Source: an uncultured Rhodanobacter sp. (lineage in GTDB: Bacteria > Pseudomonadota > Gammaproteobacteria > Xanthomonadales > Rhodanobacteraceae). Taken from it: a DNA stretch of 12,901 nt. The notes below the pieces were generated by a model that was not told the origin of the DNA, ran no database searches, and was given only the letters and a program-made list of their open reading frames with translations. The DNA lies in NCBI GenBank assembly GCA_903827735.1, contig CAIKJM010000262.1:1-12901 (forward strand). Direction: 5' to 3'. A program made the translations under genes and the position numbers. Below are positions 6,352 through 12,901 of the stretch, in pieces; the stretch's first letter is position 1, and each line of letters opens with the position of its first letter.

Positions 6352-7233
6352 TTAAAAAAGCAGCGAAGCCATCTTGCGGCGGTAGCGGCCGACCAGTTCG
6401 GCGTCATCGAGCGTGGCAAACGCGGCAAGCAGGCGCTTTTTCGCATGGTTGTCGTTCCACTCGCGGTCGCCCCTGAGGATGAGCAGAAATTCGTCAAGAC
6501 CGGAGGCGGGGTCGTCTTCCAGCAGCAGGCGCACGCCGAGCAAGTCGTGCGCGGCCCAGTCGCTGGCATCGGTCGCGACGCGCTGACGCAGTTCGGCTAG
6601 CGAGGGAGCCCCTTCCAGCGCACGAGCCAGATCCAGCTGGCTGCGCAGGCGCAGCGCCCGCGCATCGATGGCGAGGTTGGCCGGCAGGGCGGTGAGTTCG
6701 GCTTCGGCGGCATCCGCCTGGCCGCCGCGCATCAGCGCCAGCGCCAGTTCGAGCTTCAGTTCGGATTTGGACGGCTCGGCCTCAATGGCCTGCTGCAGTC
6801 GGGCAATCGCCTGTTCGGGGGTTTCCAGCGAGGCCTCATCGACGGCGTCGGGCTCCGGTTCGGCTTCAAGCGGCTGCACGTGGCGCGACAGGAATTCGCG
6901 CAGCTGGCTTTCCGGCAGGGCACCGGCGAAGCCGTCAAGCACCTGGCCGTCCTTCACCAGCATCACCGTGGGGATGCTGCGGATGCCGAACATGCCGGCC
7001 AGCTCCTGCTGCGCCTCCACGTCGACCTTGCCAAGCCGGAACGCGCCGTTGTATTCGGCGGCAAGCTTCTCCAGCATCGGGCCCAGCGTTTTGCACGGTT
7101 CGCACCATTCGGCCCAGAAATCCACCAGCACGGGCGTGCTCATGGAGGCCTGCAGCACCTCGGCTTCGAAGCCTTGCTGGGTTATCTCGAAGACGTGGGA
7201 AGCGGCGGTTTTTTCAGTCACAGAATTTTCCAT
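6352..7233 (-). CDS. cnoX: thioredoxin-TPR chaperedoxin (CnoX/YbbN type)
   Basis: A 293-residue cytosolic protein with a thioredoxin domain (about 12-120) fused to a C-terminal tetratricopeptide region (about 138-293), the CnoX/YbbN layout. The active site is W43-C44-E-P-C47, with the cis-proline at P88 (IRSIPTV). E. coli CnoX has SQHC and is redox-inactive as a thioredoxin; here both cysteines are present, so reductase activity is likely in addition to holdase function for GroEL/DnaK clients. Glutamate at the third position, in place of the usual glycine, is uncommon and should shift the redox potential. The longest frame begins at 7287, but similarity to thioredoxins only starts after the ATG at 7233. 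That ATG lies right behind a promoter-like sequence. A GTG at 7221 with GGA upstream is another option. Confidence 0.88.
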   Translation of the reverse strand: MENSVTEKTAASHVFEITQQGFEAEVLQASMSTPVLVDFWAEWCEPCKTLGPMLEKLAAEYNGAFRLGKVDVEAQQELAGMFGIRSIPTVMLVKDGQVLDGFAGALPESQLREFLSRHVQPLEAEPEPDAVDEASLETPEQAIARLQQAIEAEPSKSELKLELALALMRGGQADAAEAELTALPANLAIDARALRLRSQLDLARALEGAPSLAELRQRVATDASDWAAHDLLGVRLLLEDDPASGLDEFLLILRGDREWNDNHAKKRLLAAFATLDDAELVGRYRRKMASLLF

Positions 7234-7238
7234 CGGGG

Positions 7239-7267
7239 TAGATACAGTGCGATCCGGTGTTTGCCAA
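7239..7267 (-). promoter_or_regulatory. candidate promoter of the chaperedoxin gene
   Basis: On the minus strand TTGGCA (7267-7262) matches 5 of 6 of the -35 consensus. A 17-nt spacer leads to TATCTA (7244-7239), a 3/6 match to -10. The initiation point would fall at the ATG at 7233, so the transcript would be almost leaderless. Confidence 0.45.
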
Positions 7268-7336
7268 ATCGGGGCAGGTGCCAGCATATCAAGCCTGTAA
7301 GCGGTTCCCGACGTTCAGCGCCGGGGCCGCAGATTT

Positions 7337-7344
7337 GCGAGAAT
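7337..7344 (+). promoter_or_regulatory. candidate extended -10 promoter of the pqi operon
   Basis: In TTGCGAGAAT, the GAGAAT at 7339-7344 matches 4 of 6 of the -10 box. A G and a C at 7337-7338 give a TG-like extension (the T is at 7336). Initiation near 7351 would leave a leader of about 33 nt before the ATG at 7384. A TTCAGC 19 nt upstream is a poor -35. Confidence 0.3.
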
Positions 7345-7383
7345 CCATCCACCGGCCACATCCGAGCAAACCCTACAACCGCA

Positions 7384-8001
7384 ATGAGCACCACGTCACT
7401 GGAAGCGCTGCAGATCTGCGAAGAGTGCGATACGGTCCACCGTCGTCGCGCGATGACGCGTGGCGAAGTGGGCAAGTGCGCCTGCTGCGGGGCGACGCTG
7501 GAGCACTTCCACAGCCTCAATCCCAACACGATGCTGGCGCTGGTGTTCACCGCGTTCATCGTGTTTGTGCAGGCCAATCTCTGGCCCATCGTTACCCTTG
7601 GCCTCAATGGGCGGCATAGCAGTACGACGCTGTGGGGCGCGATCATCACAATGTGGCAATCCAGTGCTCAGGTTATTGCTGTACTGGCGGCAGCCACGCT
7701 GTTCTTTTTTCCGCTGGTCAAAATGCTGTCGATCGGCTGGTTGCTCTGGTTCGCCCGGCAGCGGCGCTGTGCGCCGGGCTTTGTGCCGATCATGGTGACC
7801 TTGCACTACATCGGGCCATGGACAATGAGCGAGGTGTTCGTGCTCGGCGCGCTGGTGGCGATCGTCAAGGCCAAGGTGTATTTCGACGTGGTCGCCGATC
7901 CCGGTATTTATGCCTACGCCGTGCTGACCGTGCTGATCACCATTTTTGCCCGCGTCGATATGCGCGAGCTGTGGGACATGCGCATGAAGGATTCGGCATG
8001 A
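7384..8001 (+). CDS. pqiA: PqiA-family membrane protein, first half
   Basis: A 205-residue inner-membrane protein corresponding to one of the two PqiA domains. It starts with a zinc-ribbon-like cluster, C12-x2-C15 and C32-x2-C35, and then has about four hydrophobic segments (around 49-70, 91-115, 140-170 and 178-195). The family hallmark of a Pro-rich first TM (QANLWPIV) and a KAKVYFDV loop are visible. In E. coli PqiA is a single protein with two such domains; here the second is a separate gene starting at 7998 with an ATGA overlap. It should be the inner-membrane part of the Pqi lipid-transport system, feeding PqiB. No good ribosome site precedes the ATG. The reading frame runs far upstream of 7384, but that portion is antisense to the chaperedoxin gene and is not coding. 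Confidence 0.88.
   Translation: MSTTSLEALQICEECDTVHRRRAMTRGEVGKCACCGATLEHFHSLNPNTMLALVFTAFIVFVQANLWPIVTLGLNGRHSSTTLWGAIITMWQSSAQVIAVLAAATLFFFPLVKMLSIGWLLWFARQRRCAPGFVPIMVTLHYIGPWTMSEVFVLGALVAIVKAKVYFDVVADPGIYAYAVLTVLITIFARVDMRELWDMRMKDSA
7987..7991 (+). promoter_or_regulatory. ribosome binding site of the second pqiA gene
   Basis: AAGGA lies six bases upstream of the ATG at 7998, inside the end of the first pqiA gene, supporting that start and its ATGA overlap. Confidence 0.65.
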
Positions 8002-8645
8002 GCGGCGCGGAAAAGGTGCACGTACTGCCACGCGCCGCCGATCTCGGTCTGATCGGCTGCCATGTCTGTCGGCTGGTGTGCCGACAGCCGCCGGAAGATG
8101 CCGATGATATGGCTTGCCCGCGCTGCGGTTCGGCACTGCATCGGCGTAAGCCGGCCACTTATACGCGTACCTGGGCGCTGTTGCTGGCGGCCTTCATGAT
8201 GTATTTGCCTGCCAATTTCCTGCCGATCATGCGCACGGCAAGCCTCAACGATGTGGACGACAACACGATCCTCAGCGGCGTCAAGGAACTGTGGATCAAC
8301 GGATCGGCCGATCTGGCCATCATCGTGTTTGTCGCCAGCATCATGGTGCCGATGCTGAAATTCCTGGTGTTGGTCACCCTGCTTATCAGTAGCCATATGC
8401 GCACTGACTGGGCGCAGCCACAGCGTGCCAGGCTTTATCGGCTGGTGGAGTTCATCGGTTACTGGTCGATGCTGGACGTGTTTGTGGTGGCGCTACTGTC
8501 CGCGCTGGTGCGCTTCAACGTACTGAGCCGGGTTGAACCGTTGCCCGGTGTGATTTTTTTCGGATTGACTGTGGTACTGACCATGCTGGCGTCGATGAGC
8601 TTCGACCCACGGCTTATTTGGGATAGCAGAGATAGCGATGACTGA
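7998..8645 (+). CDS. pqiA: PqiA-family membrane protein, second half
   Basis: A 215-residue protein matching the second PqiA domain. The zinc-ribbon cysteines are C21-x2-C24 and C40-x2-C43 (CPRCGSALHRRK). Hydrophobic segments follow at about 54-75, 105-135, 152-180 and 188-207. Typical PqiA motifs are YLPANFLPIM after the first segment, then MVPMLKFLVL and EFIGYWSMLDVFVV. Together with the first-half gene it should form the inner-membrane platform of the Pqi complex. It overlaps the first gene by 4 bp (ATGA) and pqiB by 8 bp, so all are co-translated. Why PqiA is split here is not visible. The cysteine pairs could bind zinc or iron as in rubredoxin-like ribbons; this is an inference. Confidence 0.88.
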   Translation: MSGAEKVHVLPRAADLGLIGCHVCRLVCRQPPEDADDMACPRCGSALHRRKPATYTRTWALLLAAFMMYLPANFLPIMRTASLNDVDDNTILSGVKELWINGSADLAIIVFVASIMVPMLKFLVLVTLLISSHMRTDWAQPQRARLYRLVEFIGYWSMLDVFVVALLSALVRFNVLSRVEPLPGVIFFGLTVVLTMLASMSFDPRLIWDSRDSDD

Positions 8646-10338
8646 CGAACGCAGCAATGAACTGGACAAACCCGAACGCGACGAGCTGCCGCGTCCGGTG
8701 GTCAAGCGCCGCAAGCGTTTCAGCGCCTCGCTCATCTGGCTAGTGCCGGCATTGGCGGCAGTGATCGGCATTTCGCTGATCGTCAACAGCGTGCTGCAGG
8801 CCGGTCCGGAGATCACCATCACCTTCCAGACCGCCGAAGGCCTGGACGCCGGCAAGACGCCGGTGAAATACAAAAACGTGGTGATTGGCAAGGTCGACAA
8901 GATCACGCTCAGTGAGGATCGTTCCCACGTAAAGGTCAGCGTGGCGCTGGATAAAAGCGCCAAGAGCTTTGCTACCCAGGGCACGCGCTTCTGGGTAGTG
9001 CGTCCGCGTATCGGCATCGGCGGCATCTCAGGCATCGATACGCTGCTGTCCGGTGCATTCATCGGCGCCGACGTCGGTGACTCACAAACGTCGGAAGAAA
9101 ACTTCAAGGGGCTGGAAACGCCGCCGGCGGTCAATCACTCCGCGCCAGGCCGCAGCTTCGTCTTGCACAGCGATGATCTGGGTTCGCTGGATATCGGCTC
9201 ACCCGTGTATTACCGGCGCATCCAGGTTGGACGCGTGGTCTCGTATCGATTGGACGCGGACGGCAAGGGCGTATCCCTGCAGATTTTTGTGGATGGCCCC
9301 AACGATAAATTTGTGACGACCTCCAGTCGTTTCTGGAACGCCAGCGGCGTGGATGTGTCGCTTGGCGCCGATGGCCTGAAACTCAATACCGAATCGCTGG
9401 CCACTGTCGTGGCCGGCGGCATGGCATTTCAGGATCCGCCGGGGCCGCATGACAGCACGCCGGCAGGGCAGGACGCGCAGTTTCAGCTGTTTGCCGATCA
9501 GGGCACGGCGATGGCGCCCCCGGACGGCACGCCGCACTACATCCGCATGCGCTTCGACAAATCGATGCGCGGGCTCGACGTCAATGCACCGGTGGAGTTC
9601 CTCGGTGTGAAAATCGGCAACGTCGTGTCGGTCCGGCTGGATTACGACGAAAAGGCGCAGACATTCCCGCTGATCGTGGGCGCGGTGGTGTACCCGCAGC
9701 GCCTGGGCAGCGCTTACGACAAGCTGCAGGCGCTCGTGAAGGCGCGCGGCGAGAATCCGGACATGACCCAGATGATGGGTCGGCTGGTCGATCATGGCCT
9801 GCGTGCACAGGCGCGCACCGGCAACCTGCTCACCGGCCAGCTATATATTTCATTGGACTTCATCAAGAACGCGCCCAAAGTGGCGTTCGATATGAACGCC
9901 CGGCCGCTTATGATTCCAACCGCTCCCGGCAGCTTCGATAAGCTGCAGGAGCAGGCGGCGGAGATTGTCGACAAGATCGACAAGATTCCTTTCGAAGCCA
10001 TCGGCAATAACCTCAACCAGACTCTTGCGGGTCTCAGTGCGACGCTGAAGCAGGTCAACGGCAAGACCCTGCCCGAGCTCGACACCACCATGAAGGGCGT
10101 GCAGAAAACCGTCAATACGGCAGGCGATGCGCTGTCCGGCGATTCGCCGCTGCAGCAGAACCTGGGCACGACCCTGCAAGAAGTGCAGCGCGCAGCGCGC
10201 TCGCTACGCGTGCTGGTCGATTATTTGGGCGATCACCCCGAGGCGCTTATTCGCGGCCGCGGTGCCGACGCCAAGCCCGACCGAGTAGCGGTACCGTCCG
10301 CGCCAACCACCTCACCGCAGCAAGGGAGCAAGCCATGA
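8638..10338 (+). CDS. pqiB: PqiB, three-MCE-domain lipid transport protein
   Basis: A 566-residue protein with a basic N-terminus (KRRKRF, 24-28), one membrane anchor at about 31-53, three MCE domains at about 57-145, 172-265 and 300-410, and a long helical C-terminal part at about 430-540. Each MCE repeat shows the V-Y/F-G-V-x-I-G-x-V pattern (VKYKNVVIGKV, VYYRRIQVGRV, VEFLGVKIGNV). E. coli PqiB, at 546 residues with three MCE domains, forms stacked hexameric rings and a coiled-coil tube across the periplasm; the same architecture is expected. The C-terminal tail here ends with a Pro/Ser/Gln-rich segment. It overlaps the second pqiA gene by 8 bp and pqiC by 4 bp. AGAGA at 8628-8632 is its modest ribosome site. 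Confidence 0.93.
   Translation: MTDERSNELDKPERDELPRPVVKRRKRFSASLIWLVPALAAVIGISLIVNSVLQAGPEITITFQTAEGLDAGKTPVKYKNVVIGKVDKITLSEDRSHVKVSVALDKSAKSFATQGTRFWVVRPRIGIGGISGIDTLLSGAFIGADVGDSQTSEENFKGLETPPAVNHSAPGRSFVLHSDDLGSLDIGSPVYYRRIQVGRVVSYRLDADGKGVSLQIFVDGPNDKFVTTSSRFWNASGVDVSLGADGLKLNTESLATVVAGGMAFQDPPGPHDSTPAGQDAQFQLFADQGTAMAPPDGTPHYIRMRFDKSMRGLDVNAPVEFLGVKIGNVVSVRLDYDEKAQTFPLIVGAVVYPQRLGSAYDKLQALVKARGENPDMTQMMGRLVDHGLRAQARTGNLLTGQLYISLDFIKNAPKVAFDMNARPLMIPTAPGSFDKLQEQAAEIVDKIDKIPFEAIGNNLNQTLAGLSATLKQVNGKTLPELDTTMKGVQKTVNTAGDALSGDSPLQQNLGTTLQEVQRAARSLRVLVDYLGDHPEALIRGRGADAKPDRVAVPSAPTTSPQQGSKP
10323..10328 (+). promoter_or_regulatory. ribosome binding site of pqiC
   Basis: AGGGAG lies six bases upstream of the ATG at 10335, within the last codons of pqiB. 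Confidence 0.7.
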
Positions 10339-10982
10339 TTCGTGCCGGTCTTTTTCATCACGGCAAGCGTCTGCTTGGCTTGAGCATCGCGCTAACGCTG
10401 GCAGGCTGCGCCTCGGCGCCGCTGCACTACTACACGCTGGTGCCGCCGGCGACTGGCCCGACTTCCGATGTCGCCTCGTCGAGCCCCGCCATGGCGTCGC
10501 TGCCATTCGAACTGCTGCCGGTCACCGTGCCGGCGCAGGTCGACCAGCCCCAGCTGGTGGTGCGCGACGGCAGTCAAGGCGTGGCCTTGCTCAACGGCGA
10601 GCGCTGGATCGCGCCGTTGGGCGACGAGCTGCGTAGCGCGCTGTCGACCGACTTGGCGCATCAGCTGCACAGCGAGGACGTGAGCGCCCTGCCTGGCAGC
10701 GACAAGCCGCTGCTGCGGATCAAGCTGGACGTGCGCCGCTTCGATTCACTGCCTGGCAGCTACGCGCTGATCGATGCCACCTGGAGCGTGCGGGTGATGC
10801 ACGGAGCCAGCGGTCAGGGCAGCGCGGTCTCTTGTAACAGTCGGGTCAGCGAGACTGTAGGTGCTGGTTACGATGCGCTGGTACAGGGCCATCAGCGCGC
10901 GATCGGCCGGCTTGCAGTGCAGATCGCGGCGGTTGCGCAGTCGCTGGGCAATGGTCAGACACCTGCCTGTCCTGGCGCTTGA
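10335..10982 (+). CDS. pqiC: PqiC outer-membrane lipoprotein
   Basis: A 215-residue lipoprotein of the PqiC/ABC-transport auxiliary family (DUF330). The signal peptide ends in the lipobox L22-A-G-C25. Family motifs follow: HYYTL (31-35), Q73-L-V-V-R, and R90-W-I-A-P-L-G-D-E-L. The position after the lipid-anchored cysteine is Ala, not Asp, so it should be sorted to the outer membrane by Lol. In E. coli PqiC forms a ring at the outer-membrane end of the PqiB tube. C167 and C212 could form a disulphide. The ATG overlaps the pqiB stop (ATGA). It is the last gene of the operon; no strong terminator is seen before leuS. Confidence 0.9.
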   Translation: MIRAGLFHHGKRLLGLSIALTLAGCASAPLHYYTLVPPATGPTSDVASSSPAMASLPFELLPVTVPAQVDQPQLVVRDGSQGVALLNGERWIAPLGDELRSALSTDLAHQLHSEDVSALPGSDKPLLRIKLDVRRFDSLPGSYALIDATWSVRVMHGASGQGSAVSCNSRVSETVGAGYDALVQGHQRAIGRLAVQIAAVAQSLGNGQTPACPGA

Positions 10983-11010
10983 CAGTACACGTCGGCCAAC
11001 GCGTCAAGGC

Positions 11011-11039
11011 TTGGCGCCGGGGCCGCGCTGGGCTAGTCT
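11011..11039 (+). promoter_or_regulatory. candidate promoter of leuS
   Basis: TTGGCG (11011-11016) matches 4 of 6 of the -35 box. A 17-nt spacer leads to TAGTCT (11034-11039), a 3/6 match to the -10. Initiation near 11046 would give a leader of about 55 nt with a GC hairpin in it. The match is modest. Confidence 0.4.
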
Positions 11040-11053
11040 GATCCGTTAACCGC

Positions 11054-11071
11054 CGCCGGCTGTCGCCGGCG
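11054..11071 (+). promoter_or_regulatory. GC-rich hairpin in the leuS leader
   Basis: CGCCGGC and GCCGGCG form a perfect 7-bp stem around a TGTC tetraloop, 30 nt before the leuS ATG. No U-tract follows, so it is not a standard terminator for the pqi operon. It may be a leader structure or a chance GC palindrome. No T-box features (specifier loop, NCCA-binding bulge) are visible. Confidence 0.4.
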
Positions 11072-11100
11072 CGGGCCCACCGCATCACGGCGCCGCAATC

Positions 11101-12901
11101 ATGCACGACATTCAAGACCCCAACTCCCAGTCCCAGGGGCTTGCCGAGCCAGGACAATCGCCGGAACAGGGCTATGCCGCCGCTATCGTAGAGAGCGCCG
11201 CACAGCAGTTTTGGGGCGAGCAGCACGCGTACGAAGTCGAGGAGGATGCCTCCAAGCCCAAGTTCTACTGCTTGTCGATGCTGCCGTATCCCTCCGGCGC
11301 GCTGCACATGGGTCACGTGCGCAACTACACCATCGGTGACGTAATCAGCCGCTATCAGCGCATGCAGGGCAAGAACGTGCTGCAGCCGATGGGCTGGGAC
11401 GCGTTCGGCCTGCCGGCTGAAAACGCCGCGATCAAGAACAAGACCGCGCCGGCCAAGTGGACCTACGCGAATATCGAGCACATGCGCGCGCAGCTGCAGT
11501 CAATGGGCTACGCGATCGACTGGACGCGCGAGTTCGCCACCTGCCGGCCCGACTACTACGTTCACGAACAGCGGATGTTTGTGCGGCTGATGAAAAAGGG
11601 TCTGGCCCACCGCAAAAACTCGGTGGTGAACTGGGATCCGGTCGACCAGACCGTGCTGGCCAACGAGCAGGTGATCGACGGCCGTGGCTGGCGCACCGGC
11701 GCGCTGGTGGAAAAGCGCGAGATTCCGCAGTGGTTCCTCAAGATCACCGACTACGCGCAGCAGTTGCTGGACGGCCTGGACACGCTGCCGGGCTGGCCGG
11801 ATTCGGTAAAGACCATGCAGCGCAACTGGATCGGTCGCAGCGAGGGTCTGGAGATCCGTTTTGCGGTGAACGATATAGACGGCCAAACCTTAGCGCCGCT
11901 CGATGTGTTCACCACGCGACCCGACACCTTGATGGGCGTGACTTTCGTCTCCATCGCGGCCGAGCATCCGCTGGCCGTGCATGCGGCGCAGAACAATCCG
12001 CAGCTGGCCGCCTTTATCGCCGAGCTGCGCCAGGGCGGCGTCTCCGAGGCCGAGTTGGAGACGCAGGAAAAGCGCGGCATGGACACGGGCCTGCGCGCTA
12101 TCCATCCGATCAGCGGCGAAGCGCTGCCGGTCTACGTGGCCAACTTCGTGCTGATGGGCTACGGCACCGGCGCGGTGATGGCGGTGCCGGCGCACGATCA
12201 GCGCGACTGGGAATTCGCGCAGAAGTACAGCCTGCCGATTCGTATGGTCGTCGTCGATCCATCCGTGATCGACGCGCTGAACGAGATTCAGCACGACATC
12301 GCATTGGGCGTCGGCGTCGATCCGATGCAGGCCGCGCTGAGCGGCCGCGATGCCAACGCGCAGGATATTTCCGCGCCGCTGCGCATCGTTGAAGAGTTCG
12401 AACGACGCATCCACGAGGAGGCCGCCTGGGGCGCTAAAGGCATCTTGGTCAATTCCGGCGAATACGACGGCATGGATTTCAGCCAGGCGCTGAATGCGCT
12501 GGCAACGCGCTTCGAGCGCGACGGCACGGGCTCGCGCCGCGTGAACTATCGCCTGCGCGACTGGGGCGTCAGCCGCCAGCGCTACTGGGGCTGCCCGATT
12601 CCGGTGATCCGCTGCGCGACGTGCGGCGACGTGCCGGTGCCGGAAGAGCAGCTGCCGGTGATCCTGCCCGAGGATGTGGCCGACGCGTATTCGAAGGTCG
12701 GTACCGTGCAGTCGCCGATCAAGGCCGACCCCGAGTGGCGCAAGACGGTCTGCCCAACTTGCGGCGGTGCGGCCGAACGCGAAACGGACACCTTCGACAC
12801 CTTCATGGAGTCGAGCTGGTACTACGCCCGCTACACCAGCCCGGGCGCTAACACGCAGGTGGACGATCGCGCCAATTACTGGCTGCCGGTCGACCAGTAC
12901 A
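11101..12901 (+). CDS. leuS: leucyl-tRNA synthetase (N-terminal part)
   Basis: The first 600 residues of LeuRS, cut by the right edge; the KMSKS loop and anticodon-binding domain lie outside. It charges tRNA-Leu with leucine in the cytoplasm. The HIGH motif is H69-M-G-H72 within MLPYPSGALHMGHVRNYTIGD. The CP1 editing domain carries T270-T-R-P-D-T (TTRPDT) and GTGAVMAVPAHDQRD (355-369), so post-transfer proofreading should work. Cysteine pairs C505-x2-C508 and C551-x2-C554 form the zinc ribbon found in many bacterial LeuRS but not in E. coli. About 24 residues rich in Gln, Pro and Ser precede the conserved start (YAAAIVESAAQQFW), and residues 385-446 are about 44 longer than my recall of E. 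coli. No clear ribosome site precedes the ATG; no better in-frame start exists. Confidence 0.95.
   Translation, partial: MHDIQDPNSQSQGLAEPGQSPEQGYAAAIVESAAQQFWGEQHAYEVEEDASKPKFYCLSMLPYPSGALHMGHVRNYTIGDVISRYQRMQGKNVLQPMGWDAFGLPAENAAIKNKTAPAKWTYANIEHMRAQLQSMGYAIDWTREFATCRPDYYVHEQRMFVRLMKKGLAHRKNSVVNWDPVDQTVLANEQVIDGRGWRTGALVEKREIPQWFLKITDYAQQLLDGLDTLPGWPDSVKTMQRNWIGRSEGLEIRFAVNDIDGQTLAPLDVFTTRPDTLMGVTFVSIAAEHPLAVHAAQNNPQLAAFIAELRQGGVSEAELETQEKRGMDTGLRAIHPISGEALPVYVANFVLMGYGTGAVMAVPAHDQRDWEFAQKYSLPIRMVVVDPSVIDALNEIQHDIALGVGVDPMQAALSGRDANAQDISAPLRIVEEFERRIHEEAAWGAKGILVNSGEYDGMDFSQALNALATRFERDGTGSRRVNYRLRDWGVSRQRYWGCPIPVIRCATCGDVPVPEEQLPVILPEDVADAYSKVGTVQSPIKADPEWRKTVCPTCGGAAERETDTFDTFMESSWYYARYTSPGANTQVDDRANYWLPVDQY

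Noticed and set aside
7234..7287. Longer start at 7287 for the chaperedoxin gene
   Set aside because: The extra 18 residues lack thioredoxin similarity and would place the likely promoter inside the coding region.
6880..7383. In-frame upstream extension of the first pqiA gene
   Set aside because: It lies antisense to the chaperedoxin gene and across its promoter; PqiA similarity begins after the ATG at 7384.
7396..8136. 246-codon open frame on the minus strand
   Set aside because: Antisense to the pqiA genes; His/Arg/Gln-rich with no hydrophobic core, a shadow frame.
10995..11015. GCCAA...TTGGC hairpin after pqiC as terminator
   Set aside because: Only 5 bp with an 11-nt loop and no U-tract; its right arm coincides with the candidate leuS -35 box.
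11041..11100. T-box riboswitch ahead of leuS
   Set aside because: The leader is too short, and no specifier stem, T-box sequence or antiterminator is visible; proteobacteria do not normally use T-boxes for leuS.
11457..12392. 311-codon open frame on the plus strand
   Set aside because: Alternate frame within leuS, whose conserved motifs run through the whole stretch.

Overview
The window is GC-rich, gene-dense bacterial chromosome with a Gram-negative gene set: outer-membrane-type lipoproteins, an MCE lipid-transport operon, leuS and an ECF sigma factor. The protein styles (a lipoprotein M13 peptidase, an ECF sigma factor paired with a 4-TM membrane protein, a CnoX with a full CXXC motif, split PqiA) suggest a gammaproteobacterium of the Lysobacterales/Xanthomonadales, perhaps Rhodanobacteraceae (Dyella/Rhodanobacter-like). 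That placement is inferred from the proteins alone. I see no tRNA, rRNA, CRISPR array, prophage or intact insertion sequence.

Layout. (1) 1-1702, minus: the N-terminal 567 residues of an M13 zinc endopeptidase lipoprotein, cut by the window edge. Its upstream gap (1703-1984) holds a strong sigma-70-like promoter embedded in a two-copy 19-nt tandem repeat, followed by a hairpin in the 5' leader. (2) 1985-4476, minus: a two-gene unit of a DUF502 membrane protein and a secreted M14 zinc carboxypeptidase, joined by an ATGA stop/start overlap. (3) 4477-4642: a divergent intergenic region with an inverted pair of CGAACC motifs, each facing outward. (4) 4643-5847, plus: an ECF sigma factor overlapping a 4-TM membrane protein that is a candidate regulator of it. 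(5) 5891-7233, minus: a thioredoxin-TPR chaperedoxin (CnoX/YbbN type) followed 8 nt later by a DUF4442 hotdog protein. (6) 7384-10982, plus: a four-gene pqi operon with PqiA split into two genes, a three-MCE-domain PqiB and a PqiC lipoprotein; every junction overlaps. (7) 11101-12901, plus: leucyl-tRNA synthetase, first 600 residues, cut by the window edge.

How the genes fit together. The pqi genes should form a trans-envelope lipid-transport machine: PqiA halves in the inner membrane, the PqiB MCE tube in the periplasm and PqiC at the outer membrane. The two peptidases are exported zinc enzymes that probably act in the periplasm or outside. CnoX is a cytosolic redox chaperone. The sigma factor and its membrane partner look like an envelope-signal switch whose signal is unknown. 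The least-described items are that sigma/4-TM pair with its symmetric intergenic motif, the DUF502-M14 coupling, and the repeat-embedded promoter of the M13 gene. All are ordinary in scale; I found no strong evidence for a wholly new defence or mobile system.
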